Below, in pieces: positions 52,981-63,533 of a stretch of 64,000 nt of DNA (its first letter is position 1; the number at the start of each line of letters is the position of its first letter). A model generated the notes under the pieces. That model was not told the origin of the DNA. It saw nothing but the letters and a program-made list of their open reading frames with translations, and did no database searches. The stretch lies in assembly GCF_002214525.1 (NCBI RefSeq), contig NZ_CP015104.1, positions 310,001 to 374,000 on the forward strand, in the 5' to 3' direction. The position numbers and the translations under genes are program-made. The DNA is from Thermococcus sp. P6. Its GTDB lineage: Archaea; Methanobacteriota_B; Thermococci; Thermococcales; Thermococcaceae.

Positions 52981-54158
52981 AGTACGATGTCGTCGTGGTG
53001 GGAGCCGGGATCGCCGGGCCGATCGTCGCGAGGAACGTCGCCAGAGAGGGGTTCTCGGTTCTGCTCATCGATAAGAAACCCGCCATAGGCACTCCAAAAC
53101 AGTGTGCCGAAGGCATAAGCATGAGCGTCTTCAAAAAGCATGACATACCATACGACAGGCGCTACATCAACCGCGAGATATACGGTGCGAAGCTCTATTC
53201 CCCGAGCGGATACGAGCTCGAGCTCCGCTATAAGGAAGCCAGCGGGGTTATCCTCGAAAGGAAGGTCTTCGACAAGATGCTCGCCTACTACGCCGCGAAG
53301 GCCGGTGCGGACGTTCTGGCGCGGACCGAGGCTCTGGACGTTATACGGCGGAACGGCAGGATAGCTGGAATAAAAGCCAAGCATGAAGATGAACCCCTCG
53401 AGATAGAAGCGGAGGTTGTGGTTGCGGCCGACGGCGTTGAGAGCGTGATAGCCAGAAAGGCCGGCATAAACACCTACGCCCCGCCCCACGAGTTCGATTC
53501 TTCCTATGAGTACGAGATGCTCATCGAAGGTTACGACCCGGATCTGATTCACCTGTGGTTCGGGAACGAAGTGGCGCCAAGGGGCTACGTCTGGGTCTTC
53601 CCGAAGGACGAGGACAGGGCCAACGTTGGAATAGGGATAAACTCCGACAACCCCCAAACGGCCAAGTACTACCTCGACAGGTGGCTGAAGGAGAACAACG
53701 TACCCGCCCGGAAGATCCTCGAGATAAACGTCGGCGTCGTTCCCGTTGGGGGCTTCGTCAGGGAGCTTGCAAAGGACAACGTGGTGGTTGTGGGGGACGC
53801 TGCGAGGCAGGTCAACCCGATGCACGGTGGTGGCATGGCCGAGGCCATGAACGCCGGGAGCATGGCAGCTAAGTGGATAGTCAAAGCCCTCGAAGAGGAG
53901 GATCTATCCCTGCTCCAGAACTACACGAAGGAATGGTGGGAAACGGACGGCAGGAGGCTCGAGAAGGTTCTCAGGGTCAGGAGGGTGACCGAGAAGCTCA
54001 CGGATGAGGACCTCGACCTGTTCATCCGGGTGCTGAGTGGTGCCGATGCCGAGAAGATAGCCGGCGGAGACTACGGGGAGGTCATAAAGGCCCTCCTGAA
54101 GCACCCGAAGGTTCTGCTGAGCCGGAGGAGGGTGAGCCTCCTCAGGCAGCTCCTCTGA
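52977..54158 (+). CDS. Geranylgeranyl reductase family flavoprotein
   Basis: This 393-residue FAD enzyme has an N-terminal Rossmann [18 protein letters not shown], the family's PxxCxxG-like motif as KQCAEGIS, and [22 protein letters not shown] for the flavin diphosphate. Archaeal members saturate the geranylgeranyl chains of membrane lipids. It directly follows and overlaps the ferredoxin gene. In Methanosarcina a ferredoxin encoded next to the reductase supplies electrons, so this pair probably works alike. Co-transcription with surR links it to redox control. Confidence 0.92.
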   Translation: MKYDVVVVGAGIAGPIVARNVAREGFSVLLIDKKPAIGTPKQCAEGISMSVFKKHDIPYDRRYINREIYGAKLYSPSGYELELRYKEASGVILERKVFDKMLAYYAAKAGADVLARTEALDVIRRNGRIAGIKAKHEDEPLEIEAEVVVAADGVESVIARKAGINTYAPPHEFDSSYEYEMLIEGYDPDLIHLWFGNEVAPRGYVWVFPKDEDRANVGIGINSDNPQTAKYYLDRWLKENNVPARKILEINVGVVPVGGFVRELAKDNVVVVGDAARQVNPMHGGGMAEAMNAGSMAAKWIVKALEEEDLSLLQNYTKEWWETDGRRLEKVLRVRRVTEKLTDEDLDLFIRVLSGADAEKIAGGDYGEVIKALLKHPKVLLSRRRVSLLRQLL

Positions 54159-56270
54159 TCATTTTTTATCCTTCTTCCAGTCCCTGCAGTTCATATCGAG
54201 GCATACCTCGTACTCCCTGCCCTTCTCCCGTATCCTTACCACCGGTGCACCGCCACAGCAGGTTTTGTCCGTTGGGATTATCTCACCGCGCTGGAGGAGG
54301 GGATAGGTGACGTTGCACTTTGGCCAGTTGGAACAGCCCACGAAACGCTTTCCCGTCTTTCTGTTGTAGCGAACGACCAGATCGCCACCGCATCTGGGAC
54401 ATCTGCCGACCACGAGGGGTTTTTTCTTGCCGGAAGTCTTCCCTTTGCCATCGTTTTCGGAGTCTCCAACGGCACCGTCCTTTCTGGTGGGCGCCGCCTC
54501 CATCAGCATCCTTCCTATCTCAAGCTCCCTCTCCCTGAAGACGCTCAGGATTTTTATCAGCCGGTTCCTGCTCTCCTCGATGACCTTTTCCTTCCTCTCC
54601 TTTCCGACCGTTACATCTTCCATCTTCTCCTCGAAGGCCCTCGTGAGTTCCACGCTCACTATATCGGGCACGTTCTTTTCGAGCGCCTCAACGACCCGCA
54701 TTCCGAGGGGGGTAACCTTTATCTTCCTTTTCCCCTCGATGTAGCCCCTGCTGTAGAGCGTTTCGAGTATCTGAGCGCGGGTGGCTTTGGTGCCTATCCC
54801 GAGGTCCTCCATCCTCTTGATGACTGCCGCGGGGGAGTACCTCGAGGGGGGTTTGGTCTTCTTCTTCTCGCGCCTTATCCCGAGGACCTTCACGGGCTCG
54901 CCTTCCTTAAAAGCCGGCAGGATCACCTCGTCGAACCTGACGTACTTCCCGTAAACCTTCAGCCAGCCCTCGCTCACCGTCCTCGCCCCACTGAGGATGA
55001 AGCGGTGGGAGTTGGAATTTATGACAACCCTGACGTTCTCCCTGATGGCAGGCTCCATGAAAAGCGCCAGAAAGCGCCTGACTATGAGGTCGTAGAGGTT
55101 TCTCTCGTCCTTTGTGAGCTCGCCCTCCTTCGGGAGCTCGCCGGTCGGGTAAATGGCAGGGTGGGCCGGATCGTCCTTCTTACCCTGCACCGGTTTGAGA
55201 ACCTCCCTGCCGAGGAGCTCGTGGGCGAAGGGCCTGTATTCAGTCAGCCCGGCGAGCCCCTTGAGAATCGACCGGAAGTTCAGGCTTGAGGGGAGTTTCT
55301 GGGACGAGGTTCTCGGGTAGGAGGATAAACCCTTCTCGTACAGCTTCTGGGCGAGATCGAGCGTCTTCTTGGGGCTGTACTTGAAGGCAGAGTAGGCTTC
55401 CCTCTGAAGGGTTCCAAGGTCAAAGGGCACGGGCGGATGCCTCTTTCCCCGCCTGACCTCGACCCTCTCCACGAAGGCAGGTCCCTTCTTTGATTCCTCG
55501 ACTATGCGCTTTGCCTCGGCCTCGTCGAGTATACGCTCCCTCTCGTAGGTGGCGGTGTAGTTCTCCCCGTTCTTTTCGAGGAGCATCTTTACTACCCAGT
55601 AGGGGGTGGGCCTGAAGTTCGCGATCTCCCTCTCCCTGTCGACCAGAAACTTCAGGGTCGGCCCCTGAACCCTCCCGGTTGAGAGGACCATCCACTTTCC
55701 GCTGGCCCGCTTTATGGACGACGTCAGGGCCCTCGAGAGGTTAACGCCCCAGTACCAGTCAAGCACGTGGCGCGCTATGCCTGCGTCCGCCATTCCAAAG
55801 TTTATCGTCGGCTCCAGGTTATACCACGCTCTGAGGAGATCCTTCTTTGTCAGGGCCGAGAACCTCATGCGTTTTGCCCTCGCGGGATCGACGCCGCAGG
55901 CGTATTTCAGGGCCGTGTAGCCTATGACCTCTCCTTCAGTATCGTAGTCGCACGCCACCACGAACTCATCGGCCCCCTTTGCAAGGTGTGCCAGAGCCTT
56001 TATGTAATCCCTCGCGTAGCCCTTTCCCCTCTCGGCCACGTAAACCGGCACCCATTCGACGTCAAAGACGGGATAACCGTAGGTCCTTGATTTGGGTGCG
56101 AGGGAGAAGAGGTGGCCAACCGCAGGAGCGACTACCAACCTTTTCCCGTCCCGGGTGAACTCGTAGTAGGACACCTTGCCGATCGTTTTTCTAACGGGCT
56201 TACCCTCGGCAAGGGCGTAGGCGATTTTTCTCGCAACGTTTGGCTTCTCCGCTATGATGAGAGTGACCAT
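54159..56270 (-). CDS. topA: DNA topoisomerase IA (topoisomerase I/III type)
   Basis: This 703-residue type IA topoisomerase has a Toprim domain with [17 protein letters not shown] at the start and [11 protein letters not shown] (Asp 108, Asp 110, Glu 112) and the active-site tyrosine in [10 protein letters not shown] (Tyr 318). A lysine-rich linker (about 595-635) leads to a C-terminal zinc ribbon (CPRC...CSNWPKCN) and a further CC...C cluster. No helicase domain is attached, so it is not reverse gyrase. Start ATG 56270 ([11 protein letters not shown]) has AGGTGTCCCC upstream. It is convergent with the GGR gene, stops directly abutting. Confidence 0.95.
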   Translation of the reverse strand: MVTLIIAEKPNVARKIAYALAEGKPVRKTIGKVSYYEFTRDGKRLVVAPAVGHLFSLAPKSRTYGYPVFDVEWVPVYVAERGKGYARDYIKALAHLAKGADEFVVACDYDTEGEVIGYTALKYACGVDPARAKRMRFSALTKKDLLRAWYNLEPTINFGMADAGIARHVLDWYWGVNLSRALTSSIKRASGKWMVLSTGRVQGPTLKFLVDREREIANFRPTPYWVVKMLLEKNGENYTATYERERILDEAEAKRIVEESKKGPAFVERVEVRRGKRHPPVPFDLGTLQREAYSAFKYSPKKTLDLAQKLYEKGLSSYPRTSSQKLPSSLNFRSILKGLAGLTEYRPFAHELLGREVLKPVQGKKDDPAHPAIYPTGELPKEGELTKDERNLYDLIVRRFLALFMEPAIRENVRVVINSNSHRFILSGARTVSEGWLKVYGKYVRFDEVILPAFKEGEPVKVLGIRREKKKTKPPSRYSPAAVIKRMEDLGIGTKATRAQILETLYSRGYIEGKRKIKVTPLGMRVVEALEKNVPDIVSVELTRAFEEKMEDVTVGKERKEKVIEESRNRLIKILSVFRERELEIGRMLMEAAPTRKDGAVGDSENDGKGKTSGKKKPLVVGRCPRCGGDLVVRYNRKTGKRFVGCSNWPKCNVTYPLLQRGEIIPTDKTCCGGAPVVRIREKGREYEVCLDMNCRDWKKDKK

Positions 56271-56327
56271 GGGGACACCTTCAGAAGGGTCGGAACTCCC
56301 GTATAAAAATCCTTTCCCGGGTTGAAG

Positions 56328-56405
56328 TGGTGGGGCCGCCGAGATTCGAACTCGGGTCACGGGCTCCCAAAGCCCGCAGGATGGACCAAGCTACCCCACG
56401 GCCCC
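56328..56405 (-). tRNA. tRNA-Pro (TGG)
   Basis: Minus-strand cloverleaf: acceptor GGGGCCG/CGGCCCC, anticodon loop CTTTGGG (UGG), T loop TTCGAAT, discriminator A, encoded CCA. It lies just upstream of the topA gene on the same strand, 57 bases before its start. Confidence 0.96.
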
Positions 56406-56483
56406 TCCAGCGGTGTGGATTGAAGGATCCCTTATTAAGCTTTTCGCCCGGAAGTGGACAGAAACGGAGAAGGCATCTCTGAA

Positions 56484-56560
56484 TGGAGCCCCGGGCGGGG
56501 TTTGAACCCGCGACCTGCCGCTTACCAAGCGGCCGCTCCACCAGGCTGAGCCACCGGGGC
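56484..56560 (-). tRNA. tRNA-Thr (GGT)
   Basis: Minus-strand cloverleaf: acceptor GCCCCGG/CCGGGGC, anticodon loop TTGGTAA (GGU), T loop TTCAAAC, discriminator T, encoded CCA. A TATA-like ATTTATAAAC on the minus strand (about 56583-56592) precedes it at a normal distance. Confidence 0.96.
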
Positions 56561-56654
56561 GTCGATGATACCCTAAAGGCCGGCGTTTATAAATTTTTCT
56601 CTTCCAGCCCAAAGCCTATTTAAGGGCCGGATCCAAGATCCCTCCGGTGAAAGC

Positions 56655-57863
56655 ATGAAGGTCGGAGTCGTTTTCGGGGTCAGCGAGCTCGCAAACCCAA
56701 AGGCCTTTGAAAGGAAGGCCTCGGAGTTTCTGACGAACCTCGCGGGGGAGTTCGACGTCTCGGGTGGCTTCTTCATCTCAACCCGGGAGGATTTCAGGGA
56801 GGCAAAGGGGGAGGTCAACTTCAACGAGGTGGACGCCCTGATACTGTACCCCCTCACGGGTGGAACGGAGGGGGCACTGAGGGAGTTCTCGATCTACAGA
56901 AGGCCGGTGGTGATCTACGGTGATCCCTTCAACAACTCTCTGGCCGCGGGGATAGAGCTCAGGGAGTACTTCAGGGACAGGCTGATACCTGCGAGGCTCG
57001 TGAAGAACCCCGACGAACTGAAGGCAGTCCTCCTCGGCTATGCCGAAGAGATGGAACTGCTGAACGATTTCCTTAGTATGCGCCTCGGACTCATCGGCCG
57101 GGTCTCGCCGTGGCTCATAAACGAGAGGTTCGAGCTCCCCTACACGAGGATAAGCCTCAGGAAGTTCTACGATTACTACGAAAAAGTCGGCGAGGATGAA
57201 GGATGGAACGCCGTTGAGGAAATCGTCGGAAGGGCCGTTAAAATAGGGGAACCCGGAAGGGAGGACCTCGTGAAGGCGGGGAGGATTTACCTTGCGATAA
57301 AGAGAATACTCCGCCACTACCGCCTCGACGGGTTTACAATAGGCTGCTTCGACCTGATAGGCAAGCTCAGGGCAACGCCCTGTCTGGCTCTGGCCATGTT
57401 CAACGCCGAAGGGGTTCCGGCCGCATGCGAGGGGGAGCTGAACGCCCTCCTCGGGATGATGATCGTGAGACGTTTCTTCGATGAATCGGCCTTCATGGGC
57501 AACGTGGCGGATTACGGTGAAAACCACCTGATCCTCGCCCACTGTACCGCACCTCTTGTCGGGGACTACGCCCTCAGATCGCACTTCGAGAGCGGAATAG
57601 GAGTGGGCGTTGAGGTGTCCCTCCCGAAGGGCAGGGCCAGCCTCCTGAAGATACGCGGAAGAAAGGCCGTCGTGGCCCACGTTGAGGTTTCGGGTCTGGA
57701 GCACAACGATTTCCGTTGCAGGACGCAGGTGAGGCTCCGCATGGAGGACGCCGGGGAGTTCGTGGAGGGGACCCTCGGAAACCATCACCTGCTCGCCTAC
57801 GTGGAGGCTGAGGAGCTGGCGGAGCTTTTGAGCGATCTGGGCTTCGAGGTGATGCTCTACTGA
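56655..57863 (+). CDS. L-fucose isomerase-like protein
   Basis: This 402-residue protein resembles the archaeal branch of the FucI/AraA-like isomerase superfamily. N-terminal Rossmann-like region contains LILYPLTGGTEG; the middle has GCFDLIGKLRATPCLALAMFN and a carboxylate in AACEGELNALLGMM that would bind metal; then MGNVADYGENHLILAHCTAPLVG. The archaeal members have no established sugar substrate. It is monocistronic with a TATA-like element CTATTTAAGG at about 56617-56626 and a short leader. Confidence 0.8.
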   Translation: MKVGVVFGVSELANPKAFERKASEFLTNLAGEFDVSGGFFISTREDFREAKGEVNFNEVDALILYPLTGGTEGALREFSIYRRPVVIYGDPFNNSLAAGIELREYFRDRLIPARLVKNPDELKAVLLGYAEEMELLNDFLSMRLGLIGRVSPWLINERFELPYTRISLRKFYDYYEKVGEDEGWNAVEEIVGRAVKIGEPGREDLVKAGRIYLAIKRILRHYRLDGFTIGCFDLIGKLRATPCLALAMFNAEGVPAACEGELNALLGMMIVRRFFDESAFMGNVADYGENHLILAHCTAPLVGDYALRSHFESGIGVGVEVSLPKGRASLLKIRGRKAVVAHVEVSGLEHNDFRCRTQVRLRMEDAGEFVEGTLGNHHLLAYVEAEELAELLSDLGFEVMLY

Positions 57864-57914
57864 AACCACGGCAAAACCTTTTAACCGGCGATCGAACACG
57901 GTAGGGGTTCAAAG

Positions 57915-58733
57915 ATGAAGGTGATAATGACAACCCGCGTCGACAGGGCCTCGATGAACATAATGGAGAAGCTAACGGAGAACTTCGGCTTCAAGGAGAC
58001 GGAGAAATCCTTCGACGGCAATCCTGTTTACTCGAAGGGCGATACGCTCATACTGACGACCAACGGGGAGATGATATACTACGACCACTTGGATGTGGCA
58101 ATTGAGAAACAGCTCGGTTTAACGCCCGAGATCATAGCCTTCGCCTCAAGACACTCGAGCAGGAAAAAGCTACCCGCCCTGACCGTTCACGTGACGGGGA
58201 ACTGGGGTGAGGCCCTCTACGGCGGAAAGGACGGGAGCCTCGCCATCGCCCAGCCCGTTGCGATGAAGCTCGCGCTGTTGAAGATGAACGAGCTCAACGA
58301 CCTCGGCTGGACGGTTTGCTACGAGGCAACCCACCACGGCCCGAGCGAGCTCGAGGTTCCGAGCTTCTTCATTGAGATAGGCTCCACCGAAGAGGAATGG
58401 GCGAACGACAGAGCCGGGGAGATAATAGCGGAGACGATAATCTACGTGCTGGAGAACTACGACGATGCCCGGTTCCCGGTGGCCGTTGGGGTTGGTGGTG
58501 GCCACTACGCACCGAAGCAGACCAGAAGGGCACTTGAAAGCGATATAGCCTTCGGCCATATAGCCCCGAAGTACGTCCATCCCATCGGGAGGGAGCTCCT
58601 CCTCAAGGCCATCGAGAGAACGGCCGGGGATGTGGATGCGATATACGTTGACTGGAAGGGAAGCAAGGCCGAGACCAGAAGGATGGCCAGAACGCTGGCC
58701 GAAGAACTCGGTCTGGAGTTCATGCGTGACTGA
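57915..58733 (+). CDS. dtdA: D-aminoacyl-tRNA deacylase (archaeal/plant type, GEK1)
   Basis: This 272-residue zinc enzyme hydrolyses D-aminoacyl-tRNA. Family marks are [22 protein letters not shown] (about residues 75-96), [22 protein letters not shown] and [12 protein letters not shown], rich in metal-binding histidines. Length matches the DTD2 family. It starts at ATG 57915, 51 bases after the previous gene, with TATA-like CCTTTTAACC at about 57880-57889. Confidence 0.94.
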   Translation: MKVIMTTRVDRASMNIMEKLTENFGFKETEKSFDGNPVYSKGDTLILTTNGEMIYYDHLDVAIEKQLGLTPEIIAFASRHSSRKKLPALTVHVTGNWGEALYGGKDGSLAIAQPVAMKLALLKMNELNDLGWTVCYEATHHGPSELEVPSFFIEIGSTEEEWANDRAGEIIAETIIYVLENYDDARFPVAVGVGGGHYAPKQTRRALESDIAFGHIAPKYVHPIGRELLLKAIERTAGDVDAIYVDWKGSKAETRRMARTLAEELGLEFMRD

Positions 58734-58790
58734 GGAATCGAAATCTTTAAAGATGTTGAGCGAAATTCTAAAATCAGCATTTGCCTCAGG

Positions 58791-58799
58791 TTTATATAC
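58791..58799 (+). promoter_or_regulatory. TATA box of the ftsZ operon
   Basis: TTTATATAC at 58791-58799, preceded by CTCAGG, lies 48-56 bases before ATG 58847, with GGAGGGTGG as ribosome binding site. A G/C inverted repeat, CCCCAACC and GGTTGAGGGG, follows it directly at about 58798-58820 and covers the region between the TATA box and the transcript start, where a repressor could bind. Confidence 0.6.
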
Positions 58800-58846
58800 C
58801 CCAACCCGCAAGGTTGAGGGGATGTTAAATTGCCGGAGGGTGGAAG

Positions 58847-59965
58847 ATGCTGAAACTGATTGAAGACGCTATCGAAAGGACCTCCGCCGCCCCTGAGAGG
58901 GTTCCCGAGGTCGAGGCGCCCCAGACGGACATCGATGAAGAGCTCAAGAAGATCCTTGAGCAGATACAGGCAAAGATATACGTCGTTGGTGTCGGCGGTG
59001 CCGGTTGTAACACCGTTAACAGGATGATGCAGGTTGGCATACAGGGTGCGAAGATAATAGCCGTCAACACCGATGCCCAGGACCTCCTGAAGATCCGTGC
59101 AAACAAGAAGATACTCATAGGCAAGGAACTGACGAGGGGCCTTGGAGCAGGAAACAACCCCAAGATGGGGGAGGAAGCTGCAAAGGAAAGCGAGAGGGAG
59201 ATAAGGGACGCCCTGGAAGGCGCCGACATGGTCTTCATAACCTGCGGTCTCGGTGGTGGTACCGGAACTGGTGCTGCCCCAATAGTTGCCGAGACGGCCA
59301 AAAAGATGGGGGTCCTAACTGTTTCCGTCGTGACACTTCCCTTCACCGTCGAAGGCATAAGACGCATAAAGAACGCAGAATACGGCCTTGAGAGGCTCAG
59401 GAAGAACAGCGACACCGTCATAGTCATCCCCAACGACAAGCTCATGGAAGTGGCCCCAAACCTGCCCATACACATGGCCTTCAAGGTTGCCGATGAGATA
59501 CTCGTGCAGGCAGTTAAGGGCATCACCGAGCTCATCACGAAGCCCGGACTGGTGAACCTCGACTTCAACGACGTAAGGGCCGTCATGAAGGACGGCGGCG
59601 TGGCAATGATAGGCATCGGTGAGAGCGACAGCGAGAAGAGGGCAACGGAGGCCGCCCAGCAGGCCCTGAACAGTCCGTTGCTGGACGTTGACATAAGCGG
59701 TGCCAGGGGTGCCCTCATAAGCATCAGCGGAAGTGACGTGAAGCTTGAAGAGGCCCAGCAGGTCATAGAGCTCGTCACGAGCAAGCTGGACCCGGAGGCT
59801 CAGGTGATATGGGGCATCCAGCTCGACGAGGACCTCGGTAAGACGATAAGGGTCCTTATAGTTGTGACCGGCGTCAGCTCGCCCTACGCGGTTGCCGAGG
59901 AGGAAGCCCCTTATCCCGAGGAGGGTGAGAGGAAGATCATCAAGCTCGACCTTGAGGAAATTTAA
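58847..59965 (+). CDS. ftsZ: Cell division protein FtsZ
   Basis: This 372-residue tubulin-like GTPase forms the division ring. The nucleotide-binding [15 protein letters not shown] (about residues 44-58), the tubulin signature [13 protein letters not shown] (about 136-148) and the T7-loop region [10 protein letters not shown] are all present. An N-terminal extension of about 40 residues and a C-terminal tail [10 protein letters not shown], presumably for SepF/anchor binding, flank the core. It heads the ftsZ-secE-spt5-rpl11-rpl1-rpl10-rpl12 group typical of Thermococcales. Confidence 0.97.
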   Translation: MLKLIEDAIERTSAAPERVPEVEAPQTDIDEELKKILEQIQAKIYVVGVGGAGCNTVNRMMQVGIQGAKIIAVNTDAQDLLKIRANKKILIGKELTRGLGAGNNPKMGEEAAKESEREIRDALEGADMVFITCGLGGGTGTGAAPIVAETAKKMGVLTVSVVTLPFTVEGIRRIKNAEYGLERLRKNSDTVIVIPNDKLMEVAPNLPIHMAFKVADEILVQAVKGITELITKPGLVNLDFNDVRAVMKDGGVAMIGIGESDSEKRATEAAQQALNSPLLDVDISGARGALISISGSDVKLEEAQQVIELVTSKLDPEAQVIWGIQLDEDLGKTIRVLIVVTGVSSPYAVAEEEAPYPEEGERKIIKLDLEEI

Positions 59966-59997
59966 GCCCATTTCAGGAATCCATCGAGGTGAAGCGG

Positions 59998-60183
59998 ATG
60001 GCAACGACCGTTGAAAAGCTTAAAGGGTTCCTCACCGAATCCAAGAGGGTTTTGATGGTAACCAAAAAGCCGGGCATGAAGGAGTTTAAACTGGCGGCGA
60101 AGATTACAGGTATCGGAATGACACTCATCGGAACCATCGGCCTCGTGATACGGCTTATAGGCCACTTCCTCACCGGCTCATAA
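59998..60183 (+). CDS. secE: Protein translocase subunit SecE (Sec61 gamma)
   Basis: This protein of 61 residues has the amphipathic helix ESKRVLMVTKKPGMKEFKLAAK and one C-terminal transmembrane helix (GIGMTLIGTIGLVIRLIGHFL), the normal archaeal SecE form. ATG 59998 follows GAGGTGAAGCGG; an earlier GTG at 59989 is unlikely. It lies between ftsZ and spt5 as in other euryarchaea. Confidence 0.95.
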   Translation: MATTVEKLKGFLTESKRVLMVTKKPGMKEFKLAAKITGIGMTLIGTIGLVIRLIGHFLTGS

Positions 60184-60201
60184 AGGAGAGAGGGATAAAA
60201 G

Positions 60202-60660
60202 ATGAGCGAGGGCAAGGTGTTCACAGTACGCGTCACCGTTGGTCAGGAAGAAACGACCGCCCGGTTGATATACGGCAAGGCCGAGACCCACAACCTGCCC
60301 ATATACGCCATACTCGCCCCCTCAAAGGTGAAGGGTTACATCTTCGTTGAGGCCCCAAGCAAGGGCGCAGTTAACGAGGCCATCAAGGGCATAAGGCACG
60401 CAAAAGGCATCCTTCCGGGCGTTATCAGGTTCGAGGAGATAGAGCACTTTCTCGAGGAGAAACCCGCCGTCACCGGCTTTGAGCCCGGGGACATAGTGGA
60501 GCTAATCGCGGGGCCCTTCAAGGGCGAGAAGGCAAAGGTGGTCAGGGTTGACGAGGGCAAGGACGAGATAGTGGTCGAACTCGTCAGTTCCATCGTCCCC
60601 ATCCCGGTCACGGTGAGGGGGGAATACGTTAGACTTATAAGCAAACGCCGGAAGGAGTGA
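60202..60660 (+). CDS. spt5: Transcription elongation factor Spt5 (NusG)
   Basis: This 152-residue elongation factor has an N-terminal NGN domain (about residues 5-90, [18 protein letters not shown] ... [18 protein letters not shown]) and a KOW domain (about 92-150, [22 protein letters not shown]). With Spt4 it clamps RNA polymerase. Start ATG 60202 has GGAGAGAGGG upstream. Stop overlaps a spurious GTG before rpl11. Confidence 0.96.
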   Translation: MSEGKVFTVRVTVGQEETTARLIYGKAETHNLPIYAILAPSKVKGYIFVEAPSKGAVNEAIKGIRHAKGILPGVIRFEEIEHFLEEKPAVTGFEPGDIVELIAGPFKGEKAKVVRVDEGKDEIVVELVSSIVPIPVTVRGEYVRLISKRRKE

Positions 60661-60686
60661 ACGCTCAAAAGAGAGAGGTGAGAAAC

Positions 60687-61175
60687 ATGCCGCAGATCGT
60701 TGAGGTGCTCGTTGAGGGAGGAAAGGCTTCGCCCGGACCCCCACTCGGTCCGGCCATCGGTCCGCTTGGACTCAACGTTAAACAGGTCGTAGACGAGATA
60801 AACAAGGCCACCAAGAACTTCGCAGGAATGCAGGTCCCGGTCAAGATCATCGTCACGGATCCCAAGAAGAAGACCTTTGAGATAGAGGTGGGTGTTCCAC
60901 CGGTCAGCCAGCTCATCAAGAAAGAACTGGGCGTTCCAAAGGGTTCCAACGAGCCGGTTCACACCATCGTGGGGAACCTGACAATGGAAGGGGTTGTCAG
61001 GATAGCGAAGGCCAAGGCGGAGCAGATGCTCGCATCGGATCTCAAGGCCGCGGCCAAGGAAGTCATAGGCACAGCCCTGAGCATGGGCGTTACCGTCGAA
61101 GGCAAAGACCCCAGAGAAGTCCAGAGGGAGATCGACGAAGGCCTTTACGACGAGATTTTTGCAAAAGAAGAGTGA
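60687..61175 (+). CDS. rpl11: Large ribosomal subunit protein L11
   Basis: This 162-residue protein binds the GTPase-associated region of 23S rRNA. ATG 60687 ([20 protein letters not shown]) has GAGAGAGGTGAG upstream and matches the family start; the GTG at 60657 would add an unconserved leader. The [13 protein letters not shown] motif and the [14 protein letters not shown] segment near the C terminus are typical. Confidence 0.96.
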   Translation: MPQIVEVLVEGGKASPGPPLGPAIGPLGLNVKQVVDEINKATKNFAGMQVPVKIIVTDPKKKTFEIEVGVPPVSQLIKKELGVPKGSNEPVHTIVGNLTMEGVVRIAKAKAEQMLASDLKAAAKEVIGTALSMGVTVEGKDPREVQREIDEGLYDEIFAKEE

Positions 61176-61183
61176 GGGAAAAG

Positions 61184-61193
61184 TTTAAAAATA
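61184..61193 (+). promoter_or_regulatory. Internal promoter before rpl1
   Basis: GGGAAAAG followed by TTTAAAAATA is a strong BRE/TATA combination within the gap between rpl11 and rpl1. It predicts transcript starts near 61212-61216, giving a leader of about 40 bases. The upstream arm of the hairpin at 61194-61246 would be missing from transcripts that start there. Confidence 0.55.
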
Positions 61194-61246
61194 CCCTCCT
61201 TTACGCATTTTGACTTTTAACGCTTAAATCAAAAGGGAAAGGAGGG
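61194..61246 (+). promoter_or_regulatory. Long hairpin covering the rpl1 ribosome binding site
   Basis: CCCTCCTTT (61194-61202) pairs perfectly with AAAGGAGGG (61238-61246), TTTTGA (61208-61213) with TCAAAA (61229-61234), and TTTAA (61216-61220) with TTAAA (61224-61228) around a CGC loop. The 3' arm is the GGAGGG ribosome binding site, seven bases before ATG 61253. Read-through mRNA from rpl11 could fold this way and hide the site; mRNA from the internal promoter could not form the outer stem. Confidence 0.6.
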
Positions 61247-61252
61247 CTATAA

Positions 61253-61903
61253 ATGGCCTTTGACAGGCAAAAAATCGTGGAAGCGGTGAAGGAGGCGAAG
61301 ACCCGGGCCAAGCCGCGCAACTTCACACAGACCGTCGAGATGGCAGTCAACCTCAGGGATATCGATTTGAAGAGACCTGAGAACAGGTTTAAGCTTGAGG
61401 TTGTTCTGCCGAACGGTCGTGGGAAGGAGCCGAAGATCGCGGTCATCGCTGATGGGGCCGTTGCCGAGGCGGCTAAACGGCTCGGGCTTGATGTGATTAG
61501 TGGAGAGGAACTTGAGGAGCTGGCCAAGAACCCAAGGCAGGCAAGGAAGCTGGCGAAAAACTACGACTTCTTCATAGCTGCCGCACCGCTGATGCCAAAG
61601 ATCGGTAAATACCTCGGTCGCTATCTGGGTCCGAGGAACAAGATGCCCCAGGTGGTTCCACCGACTATGACCAACATCGAGCCCATAGTCGAGAGGCTTA
61701 AAAGGACGGTCAGGATACAGCTCAAGAACAACCCCGTGGTGCATGCTCCCATAGGGACCGAGAACATGGAGGATGAGAAGCTCGCAGAGAACGCGGAGGC
61801 GGTTTTAAACGCCGTCCTCAGCAAGCTGGAGCGCGGCGAGAACCAGGTGAAGTCAGTGTACGTCAAGACCACGATGGGGCCGGCGGTTAAGATCGAGAGG
61901 TGA
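61253..61903 (+). CDS. rpl1: Large ribosomal subunit protein L1
   Basis: This 216-residue protein forms the mobile L1 stalk. Family marks are [23 protein letters not shown] at about residues 20-42, [11 protein letters not shown], and the C-terminal [15 protein letters not shown] 61253 follows GGAGGGCTATAA. The start region of the coding sequence (61286-61326) can fold into the stem known to bind L1 in Methanococcus mRNA, so the gene is probably autoregulated at translation. Its stop lies five bases before rpl10. Confidence 0.97.
   Translation: MAFDRQKIVEAVKEAKTRAKPRNFTQTVEMAVNLRDIDLKRPENRFKLEVVLPNGRGKEPKIAVIADGAVAEAAKRLGLDVISGEELEELAKNPRQARKLAKNYDFFIAAAPLMPKIGKYLGRYLGPRNKMPQVVPPTMTNIEPIVERLKRTVRIQLKNNPVVHAPIGTENMEDEKLAENAEAVLNAVLSKLERGENQVKSVYVKTTMGPAVKIER
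61286..61326 (+). promoter_or_regulatory. Putative L1 autoregulatory operator inside rpl1
   Basis: GTGAAG (61286-61291), GA, GGC (61294-61296), a 15-base loop, GCC (61312-61314), GCGCAA (61315-61320) and CTTCAC (61321-61326) fold into an outer six-base stem, an asymmetric internal loop and an inner three-base stem. This order and these bases are the same as in the mRNA stem recognised by archaeal L1 in Methanococcus, which also lies about 30 bases inside the L1 coding sequence (GTGAAG-GA-GGC ... GCC-GAGAAA-CTTCAC, from memory of the published structure). Confidence 0.75.
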
Positions 61904-61908
61904 GGGAG

Positions 61909-62928
61909 ATGGCCCACGTAGCCGAGTGGAAGAAGAAGGAAGTTGAGGAGCTTGCAGACATCATCAAGAGATACCCAGTGATAGCTCTGGTTGATGTTGC
62001 CGGCGTTCCGGCCTATCCCCTGAGCAAGATGCGTGAGAACCTCCGCGGAAAGGCGCTCCTCAGGGTCAGCAGGAACACTCTGATAGAGCTCGCCATAAAG
62101 AGGGCAGCTCAGGAGCTCAACGATCCCGATCTTGAAAAACTCATCGACCACATTGAGGGTGGGGCCGGAATCCTCGCCACCGAGATGAACCCCTTCAAGC
62201 TCTACAAGCTCCTCGAGGAGAGCAAAACCCCCGCAGCTGCGAAACCGGGGGTGCCGGTTCCCAGGGATGTCGTTATTCCCGCGGGTCCGACCCCGATCTC
62301 ACCCGGTCCCCTCGTCGGTGAGATGCAGGCCCTCGGCATACCCGCGAGGATTGAGAAGGGTAAGGTCAGCATCCAGAAGGACTACACCGTCCTCAAGGCG
62401 GGAGAGGTCATAACCGAACAGCTCGCCAGAATACTCAACGCCCTCGGGATAGAGCCGCTCGAGGTAGGTCTCAACCTGCTCGCGGCTTACGAGGACGGGG
62501 TCGTTTACACCCCGGACGTGCTGGCGATAGATGAGGAAGAGTACATTAACATGCTCCAGCAGGCCTACATGCATGCCTTCAACCTGTCGGTTAACACCGC
62601 CTACCCGACGAAGCAGACCATTGAAGCCATAATTCAGAAGGCGTTCCTCGGGGCCAAGAACGTCGCCGTGGAAGCAGGTTACATCACGCCCGAAACGGTC
62701 GAGGACATCTTCGGCAGGGCACTCAGGGTTGTCCTGCTCATAGCCCAGCAACTGCCAGAGGAACTGCTTGACGAGAAGACCAAAGAGCTTTTAAAGAGGG
62801 GGGCACAAATAGCCGTTGCCACCCAGCCTCAGGAGGAGAAGGTTGAGGAGGCTGAGGAGGAAGAAGAAGAGGAAGAGGAAGCTTCCGAAGAGGAGGCGCT
62901 CGCCGGACTGGGCGCTCTCTTCGGCTGA
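61909..62928 (+). CDS. rpl10: Large ribosomal subunit protein L10 (P0 stalk base)
   Basis: This 339-residue acidic P0 protein anchors the L12 stalk. It starts at ATG 61909 ([20 protein letters not shown]); an earlier GTG at 61900 overlaps rpl1 and is unlikely. The N-terminal rRNA-binding domain is followed by the P0-specific insertion, helical L12-binding spine and a glutamate-rich C terminus ending in [10 protein letters not shown], shared with rpl12, which contacts elongation factors. Confidence 0.96.
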   Translation: MAHVAEWKKKEVEELADIIKRYPVIALVDVAGVPAYPLSKMRENLRGKALLRVSRNTLIELAIKRAAQELNDPDLEKLIDHIEGGAGILATEMNPFKLYKLLEESKTPAAAKPGVPVPRDVVIPAGPTPISPGPLVGEMQALGIPARIEKGKVSIQKDYTVLKAGEVITEQLARILNALGIEPLEVGLNLLAAYEDGVVYTPDVLAIDEEEYINMLQQAYMHAFNLSVNTAYPTKQTIEAIIQKAFLGAKNVAVEAGYITPETVEDIFGRALRVVLLIAQQLPEELLDEKTKELLKRGAQIAVATQPQEEKVEEAEEEEEEEEEASEEEALAGLGALFG

Positions 62929-63001
62929 ACTTTCCGTTTCCCTCGTATCCCTGACGGATCCATGTGAAATTGAAGAATAAGGCTGATCGGAGGTGTGAAA
63001 A

Positions 63002-63322
<321 letters not shown>

Positions 63323-63409
63323 GTTCTTTACCTTTTGTCCGCCTTCGGGCGGACGTCAACAACTTTTCTTGAGGCCTCACCCGGAAGGTTTCACCGGAGA
63401 AGTCTCTTC

Positions 63410-63485
<76 letters not shown>

Positions 63486-63533
63486 CCCGGAGAAGTTTTA
63501 AAGGGGCGTAAAATAAACTTTGCGGTGGTTGTC

